The notes: generated by a model from the sequence alone, not told the origin. 32,325 nucleotides of DNA from Oscillospiraceae bacterium (GCA_022769365.1 JALEJO010000047.1:1-32325); one strand, 5' to 3'. Shown: positions 6,785 to 15,146, counted from the first letter of the stretch. Program-made: numbers and translations.

Positions 6785-7010
6785 AATGAGGAATTAGGAG
6801 TTAGTAATGAGGAATTATGGTGTCGCCTGTGGCGACTTATCCCCCTCTGTCACTTCGTGACATCTCCCCGAGGGGAGATAAGTAGAAACGTATAAAACAA
6901 AATCGCCCCTGGCAGGGGCTTTGACCAAAAAATTACCCTTATATTTTTAGTAACGTGGGGTGACTTGGCTGCGGCGACACGCCGCTTCCTCATTCCTCAT
7001 TCCTAATTTT
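6785..7010. repeat. MITE-like palindromic repeat, copy 2
   Basis: About 225 bp. The left end AATGAGGAATTAGGAGTTAGTAATGAGGAATT, the hairpin GTCGCCTGTGGCGAC and the stretch CCCCCTCTGTCACTTCGTGACATCTCCCC closely match copy 1. The right half differs from copy 1 (CGCCCCTGGCAGGGGC, GTAACGTGGGGTGACTTGGCTG). It ends with GGCGACACGCCGCTTCCTCATT (6973-6994), which is the exact reverse complement of the left flank of copy 1. It ends just before the SDR promoter. No coding potential was seen. Confidence 0.82.
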
Positions 7011-7013
7011 TAA

Positions 7014-7063
7014 AAGTGTATGACACTTTTAAAATCAGAAGTGTTTGACAGTTTTAAAATCAT
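7014..7063 (+). repeat. 25-bp tandem direct repeat overlapping the SDR promoter (candidate operator)
   Basis: Two adjacent units (7014-7038 and 7039-7063), AAGTGTATGACACTTTTAAAATCAG and AAGTGTTTGACAGTTTTAAAATCAT, share 22 of 25 positions. The first contains a perfect dyad AAGTGT-ATG-ACACTT; the second contains the -35 hexamer TTGACA. The layout suggests regulator sites. Confidence 0.6.
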
Positions 7064-7073
7064 ATGATATAAT
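7045..7073 (+). promoter_or_regulatory. Perfect extended -10 sigma-A promoter of the SDR gene
   Basis: TTGACA at 7045-7050, 17 bases, TATAAT at 7068-7073, with the extended -10 TG at 7065-7066. All consensus positions are met, so basal activity should be high unless it is repressed through the overlapping repeat. Confidence 0.85.
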
Positions 7074-7112
7074 AACAAAAAATAATACGATTGAAAGGAA
7101 AGTAAAAGTATA

Positions 7113-7832
7113 ATGAGTAAGTATGCATTTGTAACAGGTTCATCAGGCGGAATAGGCGAAGCAATTGCAAGAGTTCTTGCAGATGATGGATATACAGTTG
7201 GAATACACGCAAATAAAAATGCCAAAAAGGCTGAAAAAATTGCATCGGAAATCGGCGGTGATTTTTATGTGTCGGATTTTTCAGTTTTGGGTGAAGCTGA
7301 AAAGCTTGGTAAAAAAATTCTTGAAAATCACGAAAAAGTTGATTTGCTTGTTAATGCGGCAGGTATTTCAAAAACGGGTCTTTTTACGGATTTTACATCT
7401 GATGACTGTGTTGAAATATTCAATGTTAATGTTATATCAATGATGAATTTAACAAGGACAATTCTTCCTGCAATGATAAGAAGAAAATACGGAAATATAA
7501 TAAATATAACATCTATGTGGGGGGAGGTTGGTGCTTCCTGTGAGGTGGATTATTCAGCAACAAAAGGTGCTGTTATTGCGTTTACAAAAGCACTTGCTAA
7601 AGAAGTCGGGCCTTCAGGAATAAGAGTCAACGCAGTTTCACCGGGCGTTATAAAAACAAATATGCTGTCTTGCTATGACGATGAAACACTTGCAGAACTT
7701 GCAGATGAAACACCGCTCGGCAGAATAGGAGTTCCGTTTGATATTGCGTCAGCAGTGAAATTTCTTGCTTCTCATAATTCAGATTTCATAACAGGTGAAA
7801 TTCTGCGTGTAAACGGAGGATTTCTCATTTAA
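7113..7832 (+). CDS. SDR-family reductase, probably EF-P 5-aminopentanone reductase (YmfI-type)
   Basis: A 239-aa classical short-chain dehydrogenase. The NADP-binding motif TGSSGGIGEA is at residues 8-17, NAAG at about 84-87, a Ser at the catalytic position in NITSMWG, and the YSATK active site at about 148-152. The substrate-loop region ends NAVSPGVIKTNM and the C-terminus is ITGEILRVNGGFLI. It could be called FabG-like, but SMWGEVGASCEVDYSATKGA resembles the YmfI group, which reduces the 5-aminopentanone modification on elongation factor P; I recall that motif from memory and cannot test it. It is a single-gene unit behind a perfect promoter and next to a MITE-like repeat. SDR membership is certain; the exact substrate is moderately supported. 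Confidence 0.88.
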   Translation: MSKYAFVTGSSGGIGEAIARVLADDGYTVGIHANKNAKKAEKIASEIGGDFYVSDFSVLGEAEKLGKKILENHEKVDLLVNAAGISKTGLFTDFTSDDCVEIFNVNVISMMNLTRTILPAMIRRKYGNIINITSMWGEVGASCEVDYSATKGAVIAFTKALAKEVGPSGIRVNAVSPGVIKTNMLSCYDDETLAELADETPLGRIGVPFDIASAVKFLASHNSDFITGEILRVNGGFLI

Positions 7833-8032
7833 ATAAATGTATTTTTAATAAAAGAGGAGATTTTTTCTCATATTTTTTGAAAAGAAAAATTTGTGCTTTA
7901 TGCATAAATTTTTATCCTTCAAATTGTTTAAATGATATAAAAAGCAGAATATGACGAAAAAAGCCCTAAAATTCAAAATTATCTCTTGAAAAACACCTTT
8001 TTCTATGATATATTTTTATTCAGTCATAAAAA

Positions 8033-8041
8033 TGATATAAT
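8033..8041 (+). promoter_or_regulatory. Extended -10 element upstream of the LtaS-like gene
   Basis: TGATATAAT (TG at 8033-8034, TATAAT at 8036-8041) lies 32 bases before the start codon. No convincing -35 was found, as expected for some extended -10 promoters. The rest of the 240-base gap is AT-rich and shows only weak hairpins. Confidence 0.5.
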
Positions 8042-8073
8042 TTTGCGTACTTTCAAAGGAGAGATAAGTCTAA

Positions 8074-9978
8074 ATGAAAATATGTAATGTAAAAAGCATT
8101 ATACCGAATAAATTTAAAGATGCTGTGAAAAATAATTTTATCACAGGTAAATTATACAGATTACATAAAAGCATAAAAACAAGAAGAGATATAAATTCTG
8201 AAAAATATAAGATGACAAATATTTTGCTTACTCTTTTATTTCCGATTTTCATAGTTTGTATGGCGGAACTTAATCAGAATAAATATCCGAGCAAGTTTAT
8301 TTTGTTTGTGGCAGAACGCCCGAACGTTATGCTTTTTAATGTTATAGTTGCATTTATGATATTTGCAGCACTATACTTTATATTAAGGCGTGGTTGGAGA
8401 GCGGTTTTTGTTCAGAGTGCTTTGTACATGACTCTCAGTACAACGGAACTTTTCAAATATAACACAAACGGCAATCACCTTACAATGCAGGATTTGTCGC
8501 TTGCAAAAAGTTTACAGAGTATAACTTCTTTTGCATATATTAAAATAACAGCCGTCCTTATAATTTATATTCTTATTTGCCTTATTTATATTGGTGCGGT
8601 TTTCTGGTTTAATCCTAAAATAAAAATGAGATGGTTCAAGGCAATTGTGCCTGCTGTTTGTTGTGCAGGTGCTTGTGCTTCAATTATGGTTGTGCCATCA
8701 TTTGGAAATAAAGTTTATGCACTTTTTGACATTGACACAAGTTCAGCTAAAAACACATTTATATTAAATGAAAAATTTAATAATAACGGTTTCCTTGCGT
8801 TCTTTATGCAGGACAGTACGGAAACAATTGAAAATGAACTTAAAGTTCCTGAAAATTACAACAAGACTTCAATTGATAACTATCTTGATGAATCTGATGA
8901 AGAAACAACTGAAAAGGAATACACAGATAACGAAGTTCAGCCGAATGTTGTTGTTATAATGTCTGAAAGTTATGCCGATTTCAGAGTTTTTGATGAACTT
9001 GGTGTAAGTGATGATTATTATAAGGGCTTTGATGCAGTATGTAATGATAAGGGAGCATATTCAGGTTATGCAATTGTTCCGACATATGCAAGTTATACTG
9101 TAAGAACTGAATTTGAACTTATGATGGGTCTTCCTGTTAAGTCTATGAATGATGCAGATATGCCGCAGAAACTTCTTTTTGACAGAAAACAGACAACAAT
9201 TCCATCATACTATAAAGCCGCAGGATACAACACAGCTTATGTTCATCCATATTTAAGCACATTCTATGGCAGAGATCATATTTATTCAAACTATAGTTTT
9301 GATAAGATGATATTTGAAGATGATTTTACAGTAAATGAAAATTATTATGGAAACTATATAGATGATGCGACAGTTTACAATCAGATAGAAGACCTTATGA
9401 AAGATTCAGATAAGCCGATGTATATTCACGCAACAACAATGCAGAATCATCAGCCTTATGATCAGGGTGCTCATCCTGATGACCAGTTTGCAAATTATCT
9501 TGACCAGATAAAGCATACAGGTGAATGCCTTGAAAATCTTATGAATGAACTCAAGGATTTTGACGAACCGACAATTGTTTTCTATATAGGCGATCACTTC
9601 CCATCACTCAGAGGCGATGACAGTGTTTATACAGAACTTGGTATAACAAGCGAAAATTGCAGCACACTTTATGAACAGCATTATGTTATCTGGTCTAATT
9701 TTGATGCAGATTACAGCAATATACCAAATGAAAAGTTCTCAACTTTCTATATGCCTTATGAACTTATGCAGATAGCAGGAATTAAAGGTGATAGTTTTAC
9801 TTCAGAAATGCTTGATAAAATAAAAACACGTCCTGTTTATTCAACAAATTATCAGCCTGATAGTCTTCCTGATGATGAACTTGATATGTTGACATACGAC
9901 AGAACGCTTGGTTCACAGCTTTCAGATAATCCTTTATCAGTTTTATATCCTGATGAAACAAATACAACAGAGAAATAA
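8074..9978 (+). CDS. LTA synthase family protein (LtaS-type membrane phosphotransferase)
   Basis: The 634-aa protein has the LtaS layout: about five N-terminal transmembrane helices (roughly residues 47-66, 86-106, 110-127, 155-178, 188-208) and then an extracellular sulfatase-fold domain from about residue 290. Active-site features are visible: a metal-binding Glu in VVVIMSESYADF (E298), the nucleophile Thr in the segment SYTVRTEFELMMGLP (T345), His residues in HATTMQNHQPY, and the Asp-His pair in FYIGDHFPSL (D507-H508). LtaS enzymes transfer glycerol phosphate from phosphatidylglycerol to lipoteichoic acid or a glycolipid. Family members also modify other surface glycans, so the acceptor is uncertain. 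AGGAGAG precedes the start, and an FlK-like thioesterase gene begins 12 bases downstream. Confidence 0.9.
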   Translation: MKICNVKSIIPNKFKDAVKNNFITGKLYRLHKSIKTRRDINSEKYKMTNILLTLLFPIFIVCMAELNQNKYPSKFILFVAERPNVMLFNVIVAFMIFAALYFILRRGWRAVFVQSALYMTLSTTELFKYNTNGNHLTMQDLSLAKSLQSITSFAYIKITAVLIIYILICLIYIGAVFWFNPKIKMRWFKAIVPAVCCAGACASIMVVPSFGNKVYALFDIDTSSAKNTFILNEKFNNNGFLAFFMQDSTETIENELKVPENYNKTSIDNYLDESDEETTEKEYTDNEVQPNVVVIMSESYADFRVFDELGVSDDYYKGFDAVCNDKGAYSGYAIVPTYASYTVRTEFELMMGLPVKSMNDADMPQKLLFDRKQTTIPSYYKAAGYNTAYVHPYLSTFYGRDHIYSNYSFDKMIFEDDFTVNENYYGNYIDDATVYNQIEDLMKDSDKPMYIHATTMQNHQPYDQGAHPDDQFANYLDQIKHTGECLENLMNELKDFDEPTIVFYIGDHFPSLRGDDSVYTELGITSENCSTLYEQHYVIWSNFDADYSNIPNEKFSTFYMPYELMQIAGIKGDSFTSEMLDKIKTRPVYSTNYQPDSLPDDELDMLTYDRTLGSQLSDNPLSVLYPDETNTTEK

Positions 9979-9990
9979 GGAGAATTTTAG

Positions 9991-10383
9991 ATGAAATTAA
10001 TTAAAACACCTGAAACTTACACTTTGACTGAAATGGTAAAAGAAGAAAATCTTGCATCAACTGTTAAAAGCGGTTCACTTGATGTTCTTGCAACACCAAC
10101 TCTTGCAGCATGGTTTGAATACGCTGCCTGCAAGCTTCTTGAAGGTTATCTTGAAGATGAAGAAACAACTGTCGGAACACTTCTTGAACTCCATCACAAC
10201 GCTCCTACAACACTTGGAGATACAGTTAAGATAGAAATAACCCTTACTGAACAAAACGGCAGAGAACTCGTTTTTGAGGCTTCTGCATTCGATTCAGCAG
10301 GTGAAGTTGCTAAATGCAGTCACAAAAGATTTATTGTGTATAAAACAAAGTTTATGGATAAGGCTAAGTCAAGAAGAGTATAA
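9991..10383 (+). CDS. Hotdog-fold thioesterase, FlK (fluoroacetyl-CoA thioesterase)-like
   Basis: A 130-aa hotdog protein. The sequence GSLDVLATPTLAAWFEYAACKLL, then TTVGTLLELHHNAPTTLGDTVKIEITLTE, then the C-terminal KCSHKRFIVYKTKFMDK follows the pattern of FlK-like thioesterases (a Thr/Glu region, then the HxAPT histidine region). FlK hydrolyses fluoroacetyl-CoA in Streptomyces; the many Firmicutes relatives probably act on other short acyl-CoA substrates, unknown here. GGAG lies eight bases before the ATG. It is separated from the LtaS-like gene by 12 bases and is followed by a terminator, so the two form a bicistronic unit whose functional logic is unclear. Confidence 0.85.
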   Translation: MKLIKTPETYTLTEMVKEENLASTVKSGSLDVLATPTLAAWFEYAACKLLEGYLEDEETTVGTLLELHHNAPTTLGDTVKIEITLTEQNGRELVFEASAFDSAGEVAKCSHKRFIVYKTKFMDKAKSRRV

Positions 10384-10385
10384 TA

Positions 10386-10420
10386 AAAAAGGACTTCAGA
10401 AATGAAGTCCTTTTATTTTT
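10386..10420. terminator. Bidirectional terminator between the thioesterase and EAL genes
   Basis: AAGGACTTC/GAAGTCCTT (9 bp, loop AGAAAT) with a T-run on the plus strand (TTTTATTTTTTT) and TTTTTT on the minus strand. It lies between two convergent stop codons. Confidence 0.88.
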
Positions 10421-12046
10421 TTATTTATTTTTATCTTCACCATCAACAACAAGAGTTGCTGAACCATATGCTTTGTACGGATGTCCAACCTCATCAAATT
10501 CGGCTGTATAACGAACGTGGAAAGGTATTCTGTCTTTTGTGAGTGGAATAATTGCTTCAAGGTGGTCAGCACCTTCTGCAAGCTGTTTGTGCCAGTCACG
10601 ATACATATCAGCATAATCAGCAGGGAAAAGACCTGATTCAATAACAGGTTCAGGATAATTTTCAATAAGCGGCGGAAGACCCAAATCACGCATACATCTT
10701 GAACAAGGACGCATTTCTTTTGTTCCTATATTATATTCCCAGCAATAAATATTTGCCTGTTCGCTTGCTGTTCTGAATTTTTTTTCGCTTTCGGCAAGCT
10801 GTTGGAAACTTCTGTAATCATCAGTAATATTTCTTATAAGAACATAAAGAAGAGTTTGCGACTCATTATGACCTATAACACGCATTGTACTTTCAATATA
10901 AAGATTATCATCTCCGCAGCAAGGAGAATGTATCGGACGCCATGTTCTGCAAGTTTCATTTTCTTTTGATTTGATGGCACGTTTTATTGTATCAATATAT
11001 ATTTTTGCATTTTGCTTATCAAATCCAAGATTCTTCTGATATAAAACAACTTCCTGTTGTTCCATATTCATACCAAGTTCTTTAAGATAATTCTGATTTA
11101 CTCTTAAAGTTTCAATTTTTCCTTTTTCGTATGAAATAACGGCTGCACCGCCTACAAGACTATTAAAAACAAGTGTTTCAATTGATTCATAATTCCAGAA
11201 TTTTTCTGCATCAAGTTTGTCAATGAGTTTCATACCTGATTTCATTTCGCAGATTTTTGAACTTTTAAGCATATCAATATATTCATTTTCTGGGACAGGT
11301 TTAGAAAAAAGATAGCCCTGAATATAATTACAGCCAATACTTTGCAGGTATTCCGCCTGATCGATTGTTTCAACACCCTCCGCAATAACAGGTGTGCCGA
11401 GCCAATTTGCCATTTTTATAATGGAATTTATAATTATTCCGCCTCTGCCGCCGATTTTTCCTCGCATAAAAATCATATCAAGTTTAATTATATCAACTTC
11501 AACATCTTTTAAAACATTAAGAGAAGAATATCCGCTTCCGAAATCGTCCATTTCAACAACATATCCGAGAGAATGAAGGCTTTCAACAATCCTTATCATA
11601 TACTCATTTCCGCCGACAAGCGAACTTTCAGTTATTTCAATGCGAAAATAAGTAACCGGTATATCATATCGTTTTCTTATGGCTTCCATATCTTCAATAA
11701 AGTTTCCACCATAAACATCATATCTTGAAACATTGAAAGAAATTGGAACTATTCGTACATTTTTATCTATGCATTTTCTAAGAAAAGCACAAATTTTTTC
11801 AAATACATACAAATCAAGCCTTGTTATGTATCCGCTGGACTCATAAACGGGAATAAAATCCCCAGGTGACTGCATTCCATACAGTGGGTGAAACCATCTG
11901 ACAAGTGCCTCTGCACCTATTATTTTTTTTGATGTGTAATTATATTGCGGCTGAAAATATACAAGAAACTGTTCCTCTTCAAATGCCTGCTCGGTATTTT
12001 CAAGGATTTCGTTTTTATTCATAAAATATCTTTTAGAGTTATCCAT
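10421..12046 (-). CDS. EAL-domain cyclic-di-GMP phosphodiesterase with C-terminal PAS-like region
   Basis: The 541-aa protein opens with an EAL domain (about residues 20-260). Key residues are present: the EAL motif in GAEALVRW, Asn in SFNVSR, Glu in EITES, the Asp pair in MDDFGSGYSS, Lys in IIKLD, Glu in AEGVET, and QGYLFSKP at the end. It is therefore expected to hydrolyse c-di-GMP. After it come about 270 residues resembling two PAS modules, one starting near WNYESIETLVFNSLVGGAAVISY and one near EKKFRTASEQANIYCWEYN. There is no GGDEF domain and no membrane segment, so it is a soluble enzyme with sensory modules after, not before, the catalytic part. AAAGGGG precedes the ATG, and its promoter is at 12088-12116. 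Confidence 0.9.
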   Translation of the reverse strand: MDNSKRYFMNKNEILENTEQAFEEEQFLVYFQPQYNYTSKKIIGAEALVRWFHPLYGMQSPGDFIPVYESSGYITRLDLYVFEKICAFLRKCIDKNVRIVPISFNVSRYDVYGGNFIEDMEAIRKRYDIPVTYFRIEITESSLVGGNEYMIRIVESLHSLGYVVEMDDFGSGYSSLNVLKDVEVDIIKLDMIFMRGKIGGRGGIIINSIIKMANWLGTPVIAEGVETIDQAEYLQSIGCNYIQGYLFSKPVPENEYIDMLKSSKICEMKSGMKLIDKLDAEKFWNYESIETLVFNSLVGGAAVISYEKGKIETLRVNQNYLKELGMNMEQQEVVLYQKNLGFDKQNAKIYIDTIKRAIKSKENETCRTWRPIHSPCCGDDNLYIESTMRVIGHNESQTLLYVLIRNITDDYRSFQQLAESEKKFRTASEQANIYCWEYNIGTKEMRPCSRCMRDLGLPPLIENYPEPVIESGLFPADYADMYRDWHKQLAEGADHLEAIIPLTKDRIPFHVRYTAEFDEVGHPYKAYGSATLVVDGEDKNK

Positions 12047-12087
12047 ATTTCTACCCCTTTCATTATAGATTTAACTTGCTAAATGTC

Positions 12088-12116
12088 ATTATATCATATT
12101 AACATTAAAAAATCAA
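12088..12116 (-). promoter_or_regulatory. Sigma-A promoter of the EAL phosphodiesterase gene
   Basis: Minus-strand TTGATT (12111-12116), a 17-base spacer and TATAAT (12088-12093), with an extended -10 TG. Confidence 0.75.
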
Positions 12117-12186
12117 CTATTAAATTAAAACTTGTTTAAAATATCAGATTTTCGGTGCAAACATACATAAATTAAAATATACTGAA

Positions 12187-12253
12187 AAGGTTTTAAATCT
12201 GTCAGTGTAAGCTGACACCTTAATTCCTCATTCCTAATTTCTAATTTCTAATC
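12187..12253. repeat. MITE-like repeat, right-end fragment (copy 3)
   Basis: AGGTTTTAAATCTGTCAG..AGCTGACACCTTAATTCCTCATTCCTAATTTCT aligns with the right end of copy 1 (3783-3836), including the TGTCAG/CTGACA hairpin, but the rest of the element is missing. It lies just upstream of the pyrK promoter. Confidence 0.75.
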
Positions 12254-12275
12254 TTTTATCATTAAAAAAATAATG

Positions 12276-12304
12276 TTGCAATTAAAGTAAAAATATGCTA
12301 TAAT
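12276..12304 (+). promoter_or_regulatory. Promoter of the pyrK-to-cca operon
   Basis: TTGCAA (12276-12281), a 17-base spacer and TATAAT (12299-12304). It is identical to the thrH promoter at 27 of 29 positions. No PyrR-type attenuator hairpin is visible in the short leader before the GGAG of pyrK. Confidence 0.75.
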
Positions 12305-12348
12305 TGTAATATCATTCAGATACGATTATAAAAAGGAGAAAAAGTATA

Positions 12349-13122
12349 ATGAAATATAAACAGGGACTTTACCCTATAATAAAAAAAGAAAACCTTGCAA
12401 AAGATATTTTCAGTTTTGAAATACTTTGTCCTGAAATTGCCCAAATATCAAAGGCAGGACAGTTTGCACAGGTTAAAGTTGCAGGAAAATTTTTACGCAG
12501 ACCTATTTCAATCTGTGAAATAAATAAAGAAAAAGGCACAATACGTCTTGTTTTTGCAATTAAACATGAGGGAACTGAAATTCTTTCAAACTATACGGAA
12601 AACACAATGATTGATATTATTGCACCGCTTGGAAATGGTTTTAAAACAGATGAAAACTATAAAAAAGTTGTACTTGTGGGTGGTGGAATAGGTGTTCCGC
12701 CTATGGTTGGACTTTCTAAAATATATGGAGATAAAGCTATAGCTATTTCAGGATTTAGAAATTCAAAAGCCGTTATACTTCAGGAAGATTTTGAAAAGAA
12801 CAATTCAAAAACAATTTTATGTACAGATGACGGTTCAGAGGGTATACACGGTTTTGTTACACAGCCTCTTGAAGATATTTTAAAGTCTGAAAAGATAGAT
12901 ATGGTTTATTCCTGCGGACCAACTCCTATGCTTAAAAATATAGCAGCAGTTGCAAAGAAATATAATACACCTTGTCAGGTTTCACTCGAAGAAAGAATGG
13001 GTTGCGGAATTGGTGCGTGTCTTGTTTGTGCCTGCAAAATAAAAGGAGAAAACGGAGAAACAGAAAGTCGTCACGTTTGCAAGGACGGACCTGTTTTCAA
13101 TGCTGAGGAGGTTGAATGGTAA
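12349..13122 (+). CDS. pyrK: Dihydroorotate dehydrogenase B, electron-transfer subunit PyrK
   Basis: The 257-aa protein has the ferredoxin-reductase-like layout of PyrK. An FAD-binding barrel spans about residues 5-100 (the RRPISICEI segment binds flavin), then comes an NAD-binding domain (VVLVGGGIGVPPM, about 107-119; YSCGPTPML), and finally a [2Fe-2S] site. The cluster ligands are visible as Cys219, Cys224, Cys227 and Cys244 (CGIGACLVC...HVC). PyrK passes electrons from dihydroorotate oxidation in PyrD to NAD+ in de novo pyrimidine synthesis. It overlaps pyrD by one base and heads an eight-gene operon. Confidence 0.97.
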   Translation: MKYKQGLYPIIKKENLAKDIFSFEILCPEIAQISKAGQFAQVKVAGKFLRRPISICEINKEKGTIRLVFAIKHEGTEILSNYTENTMIDIIAPLGNGFKTDENYKKVVLVGGGIGVPPMVGLSKIYGDKAIAISGFRNSKAVILQEDFEKNNSKTILCTDDGSEGIHGFVTQPLEDILKSEKIDMVYSCGPTPMLKNIAAVAKKYNTPCQVSLEERMGCGIGACLVCACKIKGENGETESRHVCKDGPVFNAEEVEW

Positions 13123-14033
13123 TGGCAAATTTAAATGTTAATGTATGCGGAATTGATTTTAAAAATCCTGTTATACCTGCATCAGGTGTATTCGGATATG
13201 GCAGAGAATACGAAGAATTATTTCCGCTTTCAGCACTCGGCGGAATTGCAACAAAAGGTACAACAATAACAAAACGTCCGGGAAATCCTGCACCAAGAGT
13301 TGCGGAAGCACCTTCGGGAATGCTTAATTCAGTAGGACTTCAGAACCCCGGAATTGACCATTTCATTGCACACGAATTACCATATCTTTTAACCAAAGAT
13401 ACAGTAATACTTGCAAATATTGCAGGTTCAACAATAGAAGAATGTGTTGAAATTGCAAAGAAACTTGAAAATACAGATGTTCATATGATAGAACTTAATA
13501 TTTCCTGTCCAAACGTGAAGCAGGGCGGTGCTGCATTCGGAACAAATTGCGACAGTGCGGCGGCTATAACAAAAGCTGTTAAACAGGCAACAACAAAACC
13601 TCTTGTTGTAAAGCTTTCACCGAATGTAACAAGTATAACTGAAATTGCAAAAGCTGTTGAATCAGAGGGTGCAGATGCTGTTTCACTTATAAATACTTTA
13701 CTCGGAATGAGAATTGATATAGATTCAAAAAGACCTATACTCAAGAATAATGTTGGTGGAATGTCAGGACCTTGTGTTTTTCCACTTGCTGTAAGAATGG
13801 TATGGCAGACAGCAAACGCTGTTTCAATACCTGTTATAGGAATGGGTGGAATTGCTTCGGGAAAAGATGCAATTGAAATGATGATGGCAGGTGCATCAGC
13901 TGTTCAGGTTGGTGCGGCGATATTTAATGACCCGCTTGCACCTGTTCATATAATTGAAGAAATGAACGAATGGCTCGACAGCAAAAATATAAAAGATATA
14001 AATGAAATAGTCGGAAGTGTTAAACCATGGTAA
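13122..14033 (+). CDS. pyrD: Dihydroorotate dehydrogenase B, catalytic subunit PyrD
   Basis: This is the FMN-containing class 1B catalytic subunit, converting dihydroorotate to orotate in the cytoplasm with PyrK. The N-terminus FKNPVIPASGVFGYG, the substrate loop NISCPNVKQGG with the class 1 catalytic Cys (about residue 129), KLSPNVT, and the FMN phosphate-binding end IPVIGMGGIASGKDA and GASAVQVGAAIF are all present. The ORF track uses an ATG at 13116, but GAGGAGG is only four bases from it; the ATG at 13122 is ten bases away and gives a TAATG stop-start overlap with pyrK, so I prefer 13122 (303 aa). A six-base difference has no functional effect. Confidence 0.96.
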   Translation: MANLNVNVCGIDFKNPVIPASGVFGYGREYEELFPLSALGGIATKGTTITKRPGNPAPRVAEAPSGMLNSVGLQNPGIDHFIAHELPYLLTKDTVILANIAGSTIEECVEIAKKLENTDVHMIELNISCPNVKQGGAAFGTNCDSAAAITKAVKQATTKPLVVKLSPNVTSITEIAKAVESEGADAVSLINTLLGMRIDIDSKRPILKNNVGGMSGPCVFPLAVRMVWQTANAVSIPVIGMGGIASGKDAIEMMMAGASAVQVGAAIFNDPLAPVHIIEEMNEWLDSKNIKDINEIVGSVKPW

Positions 14034-14713
14034 CAAAAATATATCTTGTTCGTCATGCACAGGCAGAGGGCAATGTCAAAAGATTTTTTCAAGGCAGGAT
14101 AGACACAGATTTAAGTGAACTTGGCTATAAACAGATAAAATATCTTGCTGAAAGATTTAAAGATATAAATTTTGATAAAATTTATTCAAGTCCTTATAAA
14201 CGTGCAATGGCAACAGCTGAGGCAGTAAACAAGTATCATAATCTTGAAATAATAAAAGATGAAAAACTTGTTGAAATAGACGGCGGAAAACTTGAAGGTA
14301 TGCAGTGGACAGAGATAGATGAAAAATATCCTGTTGAATCTGAAAAATGGAAAATGCAGATAAACGATTTTCAAGCACCTGACGGTGAAAATCTTGAAGA
14401 TGTTTTTAAAAGAATGGGCAAAGCCGTTACGGAACTTGCAGAAGAAAATGCAGGGAAAACAATAGTTATATCATCTCATGGCTGTGCGATAAGAGCATTT
14501 TTATGTTTTGCGGAATTTGGCGACCTTTCAAGAATTTATGATGTTGGCTGGGCGGATAATACATCTGTTTCATATCTTGAATATGAAAACGGAAAATATA
14601 AAGTCATATTTAAAAATGATGTTTCACATCTTCCTGATGGATTATATACCCCGACAAGTGCGATATGGAACAGTCCGCAGGAATACCTTGAAAAGATGAA
14701 AGGAAAAAAGTAA
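14027..14713 (+). CDS. Histidine phosphatase family protein (phosphoglycerate mutase-like)
   Basis: A 228-aa member of the branch-1 histidine phosphatase superfamily. The phosphate-accepting histidine is in YLVRHAQAEGN (H10), the second catalytic His in ISSHGCAIRAF (H151), and the arginine in YSSPYKRAMATAEAV. An acidic residue is present in KLVEIDGGKLEGM. Members range from cofactor-dependent phosphoglycerate mutases to CobC-type and sugar phosphatases; the sequence does not settle which. It overlaps the end of pyrD by seven bases and is followed without a gap by ruvX, so it is made in step with pyrimidine and housekeeping genes. Confidence 0.9.
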   Translation: MVTKIYLVRHAQAEGNVKRFFQGRIDTDLSELGYKQIKYLAERFKDINFDKIYSSPYKRAMATAEAVNKYHNLEIIKDEKLVEIDGGKLEGMQWTEIDEKYPVESEKWKMQINDFQAPDGENLEDVFKRMGKAVTELAEENAGKTIVISSHGCAIRAFLCFAEFGDLSRIYDVGWADNTSVSYLEYENGKYKVIFKNDVSHLPDGLYTPTSAIWNSPQEYLEKMKGKK

Positions 14714-15145
14714 ATGGTAATAATGTCAGTTGACTTTGGCGATTCAAGAACAGGAATAGCAGTCTGTGATAAATTTGAAATGCTTGCTTCACCTGTTGAA
14801 GTTATTGCTGAAAAGGATTTTAATACCTGTGCAAAAAAAGTTTCAGATAAAGCAAAAGAACTGAAAGCTGAACTTATAGTTGTGGGTTATCCTAAAAATA
14901 TGAACAACACAGTTGGAGAAAGAGCCGAAAAATGCATAAAATTCGGTGAAATGGTGAAAGAACTTTCAGGAACGGAAGTTGTTATGTGGGACGAACGTTC
15001 AACAACTGTTTCAGCACATAATTATCTTAATGTAACAAATACAAGAGGCAAAAAGAGAAAAGCCGTTGTTGATGCGGTTGCAGCAACAATAATTCTTGAA
15101 AGTTATATGGGATACAGAAAAAATACGAAGAAAGATGAAGAATAA
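14714..15145 (+). CDS. ruvX: RuvX/YqgF-family Holliday junction resolvase-like nuclease
   Basis: The 143-aa protein has the RNase H-fold layout of YqgF/RuvX. It shows IMSVDFGDSRTGIAVCD at the start with the first catalytic Asp, VVGYPKNMNNTVGERA in the middle, VVMWDERSTTVSA with the Asp-Glu pair, and VVDAVAATIILESYM at the end. In E. coli this protein processes the 5' end of pre-16S rRNA, and the family was predicted to resolve Holliday junctions. The start codon follows directly on the preceding stop, with AAAGG upstream. The neighbouring trmL gene also concerns RNA maturation. Confidence 0.93.
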   Translation: MVIMSVDFGDSRTGIAVCDKFEMLASPVEVIAEKDFNTCAKKVSDKAKELKAELIVVGYPKNMNNTVGERAEKCIKFGEMVKELSGTEVVMWDERSTTVSAHNYLNVTNTRGKKRKAVVDAVAATIILESYMGYRKNTKKDEE

Positions 15146-15146
15146 A

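Noticed and set aside
7833-8032. Terminator or small gene between the SDR and LtaS-like genes
   Set aside because: Only weak A/T hairpins (such as GAG..CTC around 7858-7876) and no frame with a ribosome site; not strong enough to list.
12305-12348. PyrR attenuator upstream of pyrK
   Set aside because: The leader between -10 and the ribosome site is only about 30 bases, with no antiterminator or terminator hairpin.
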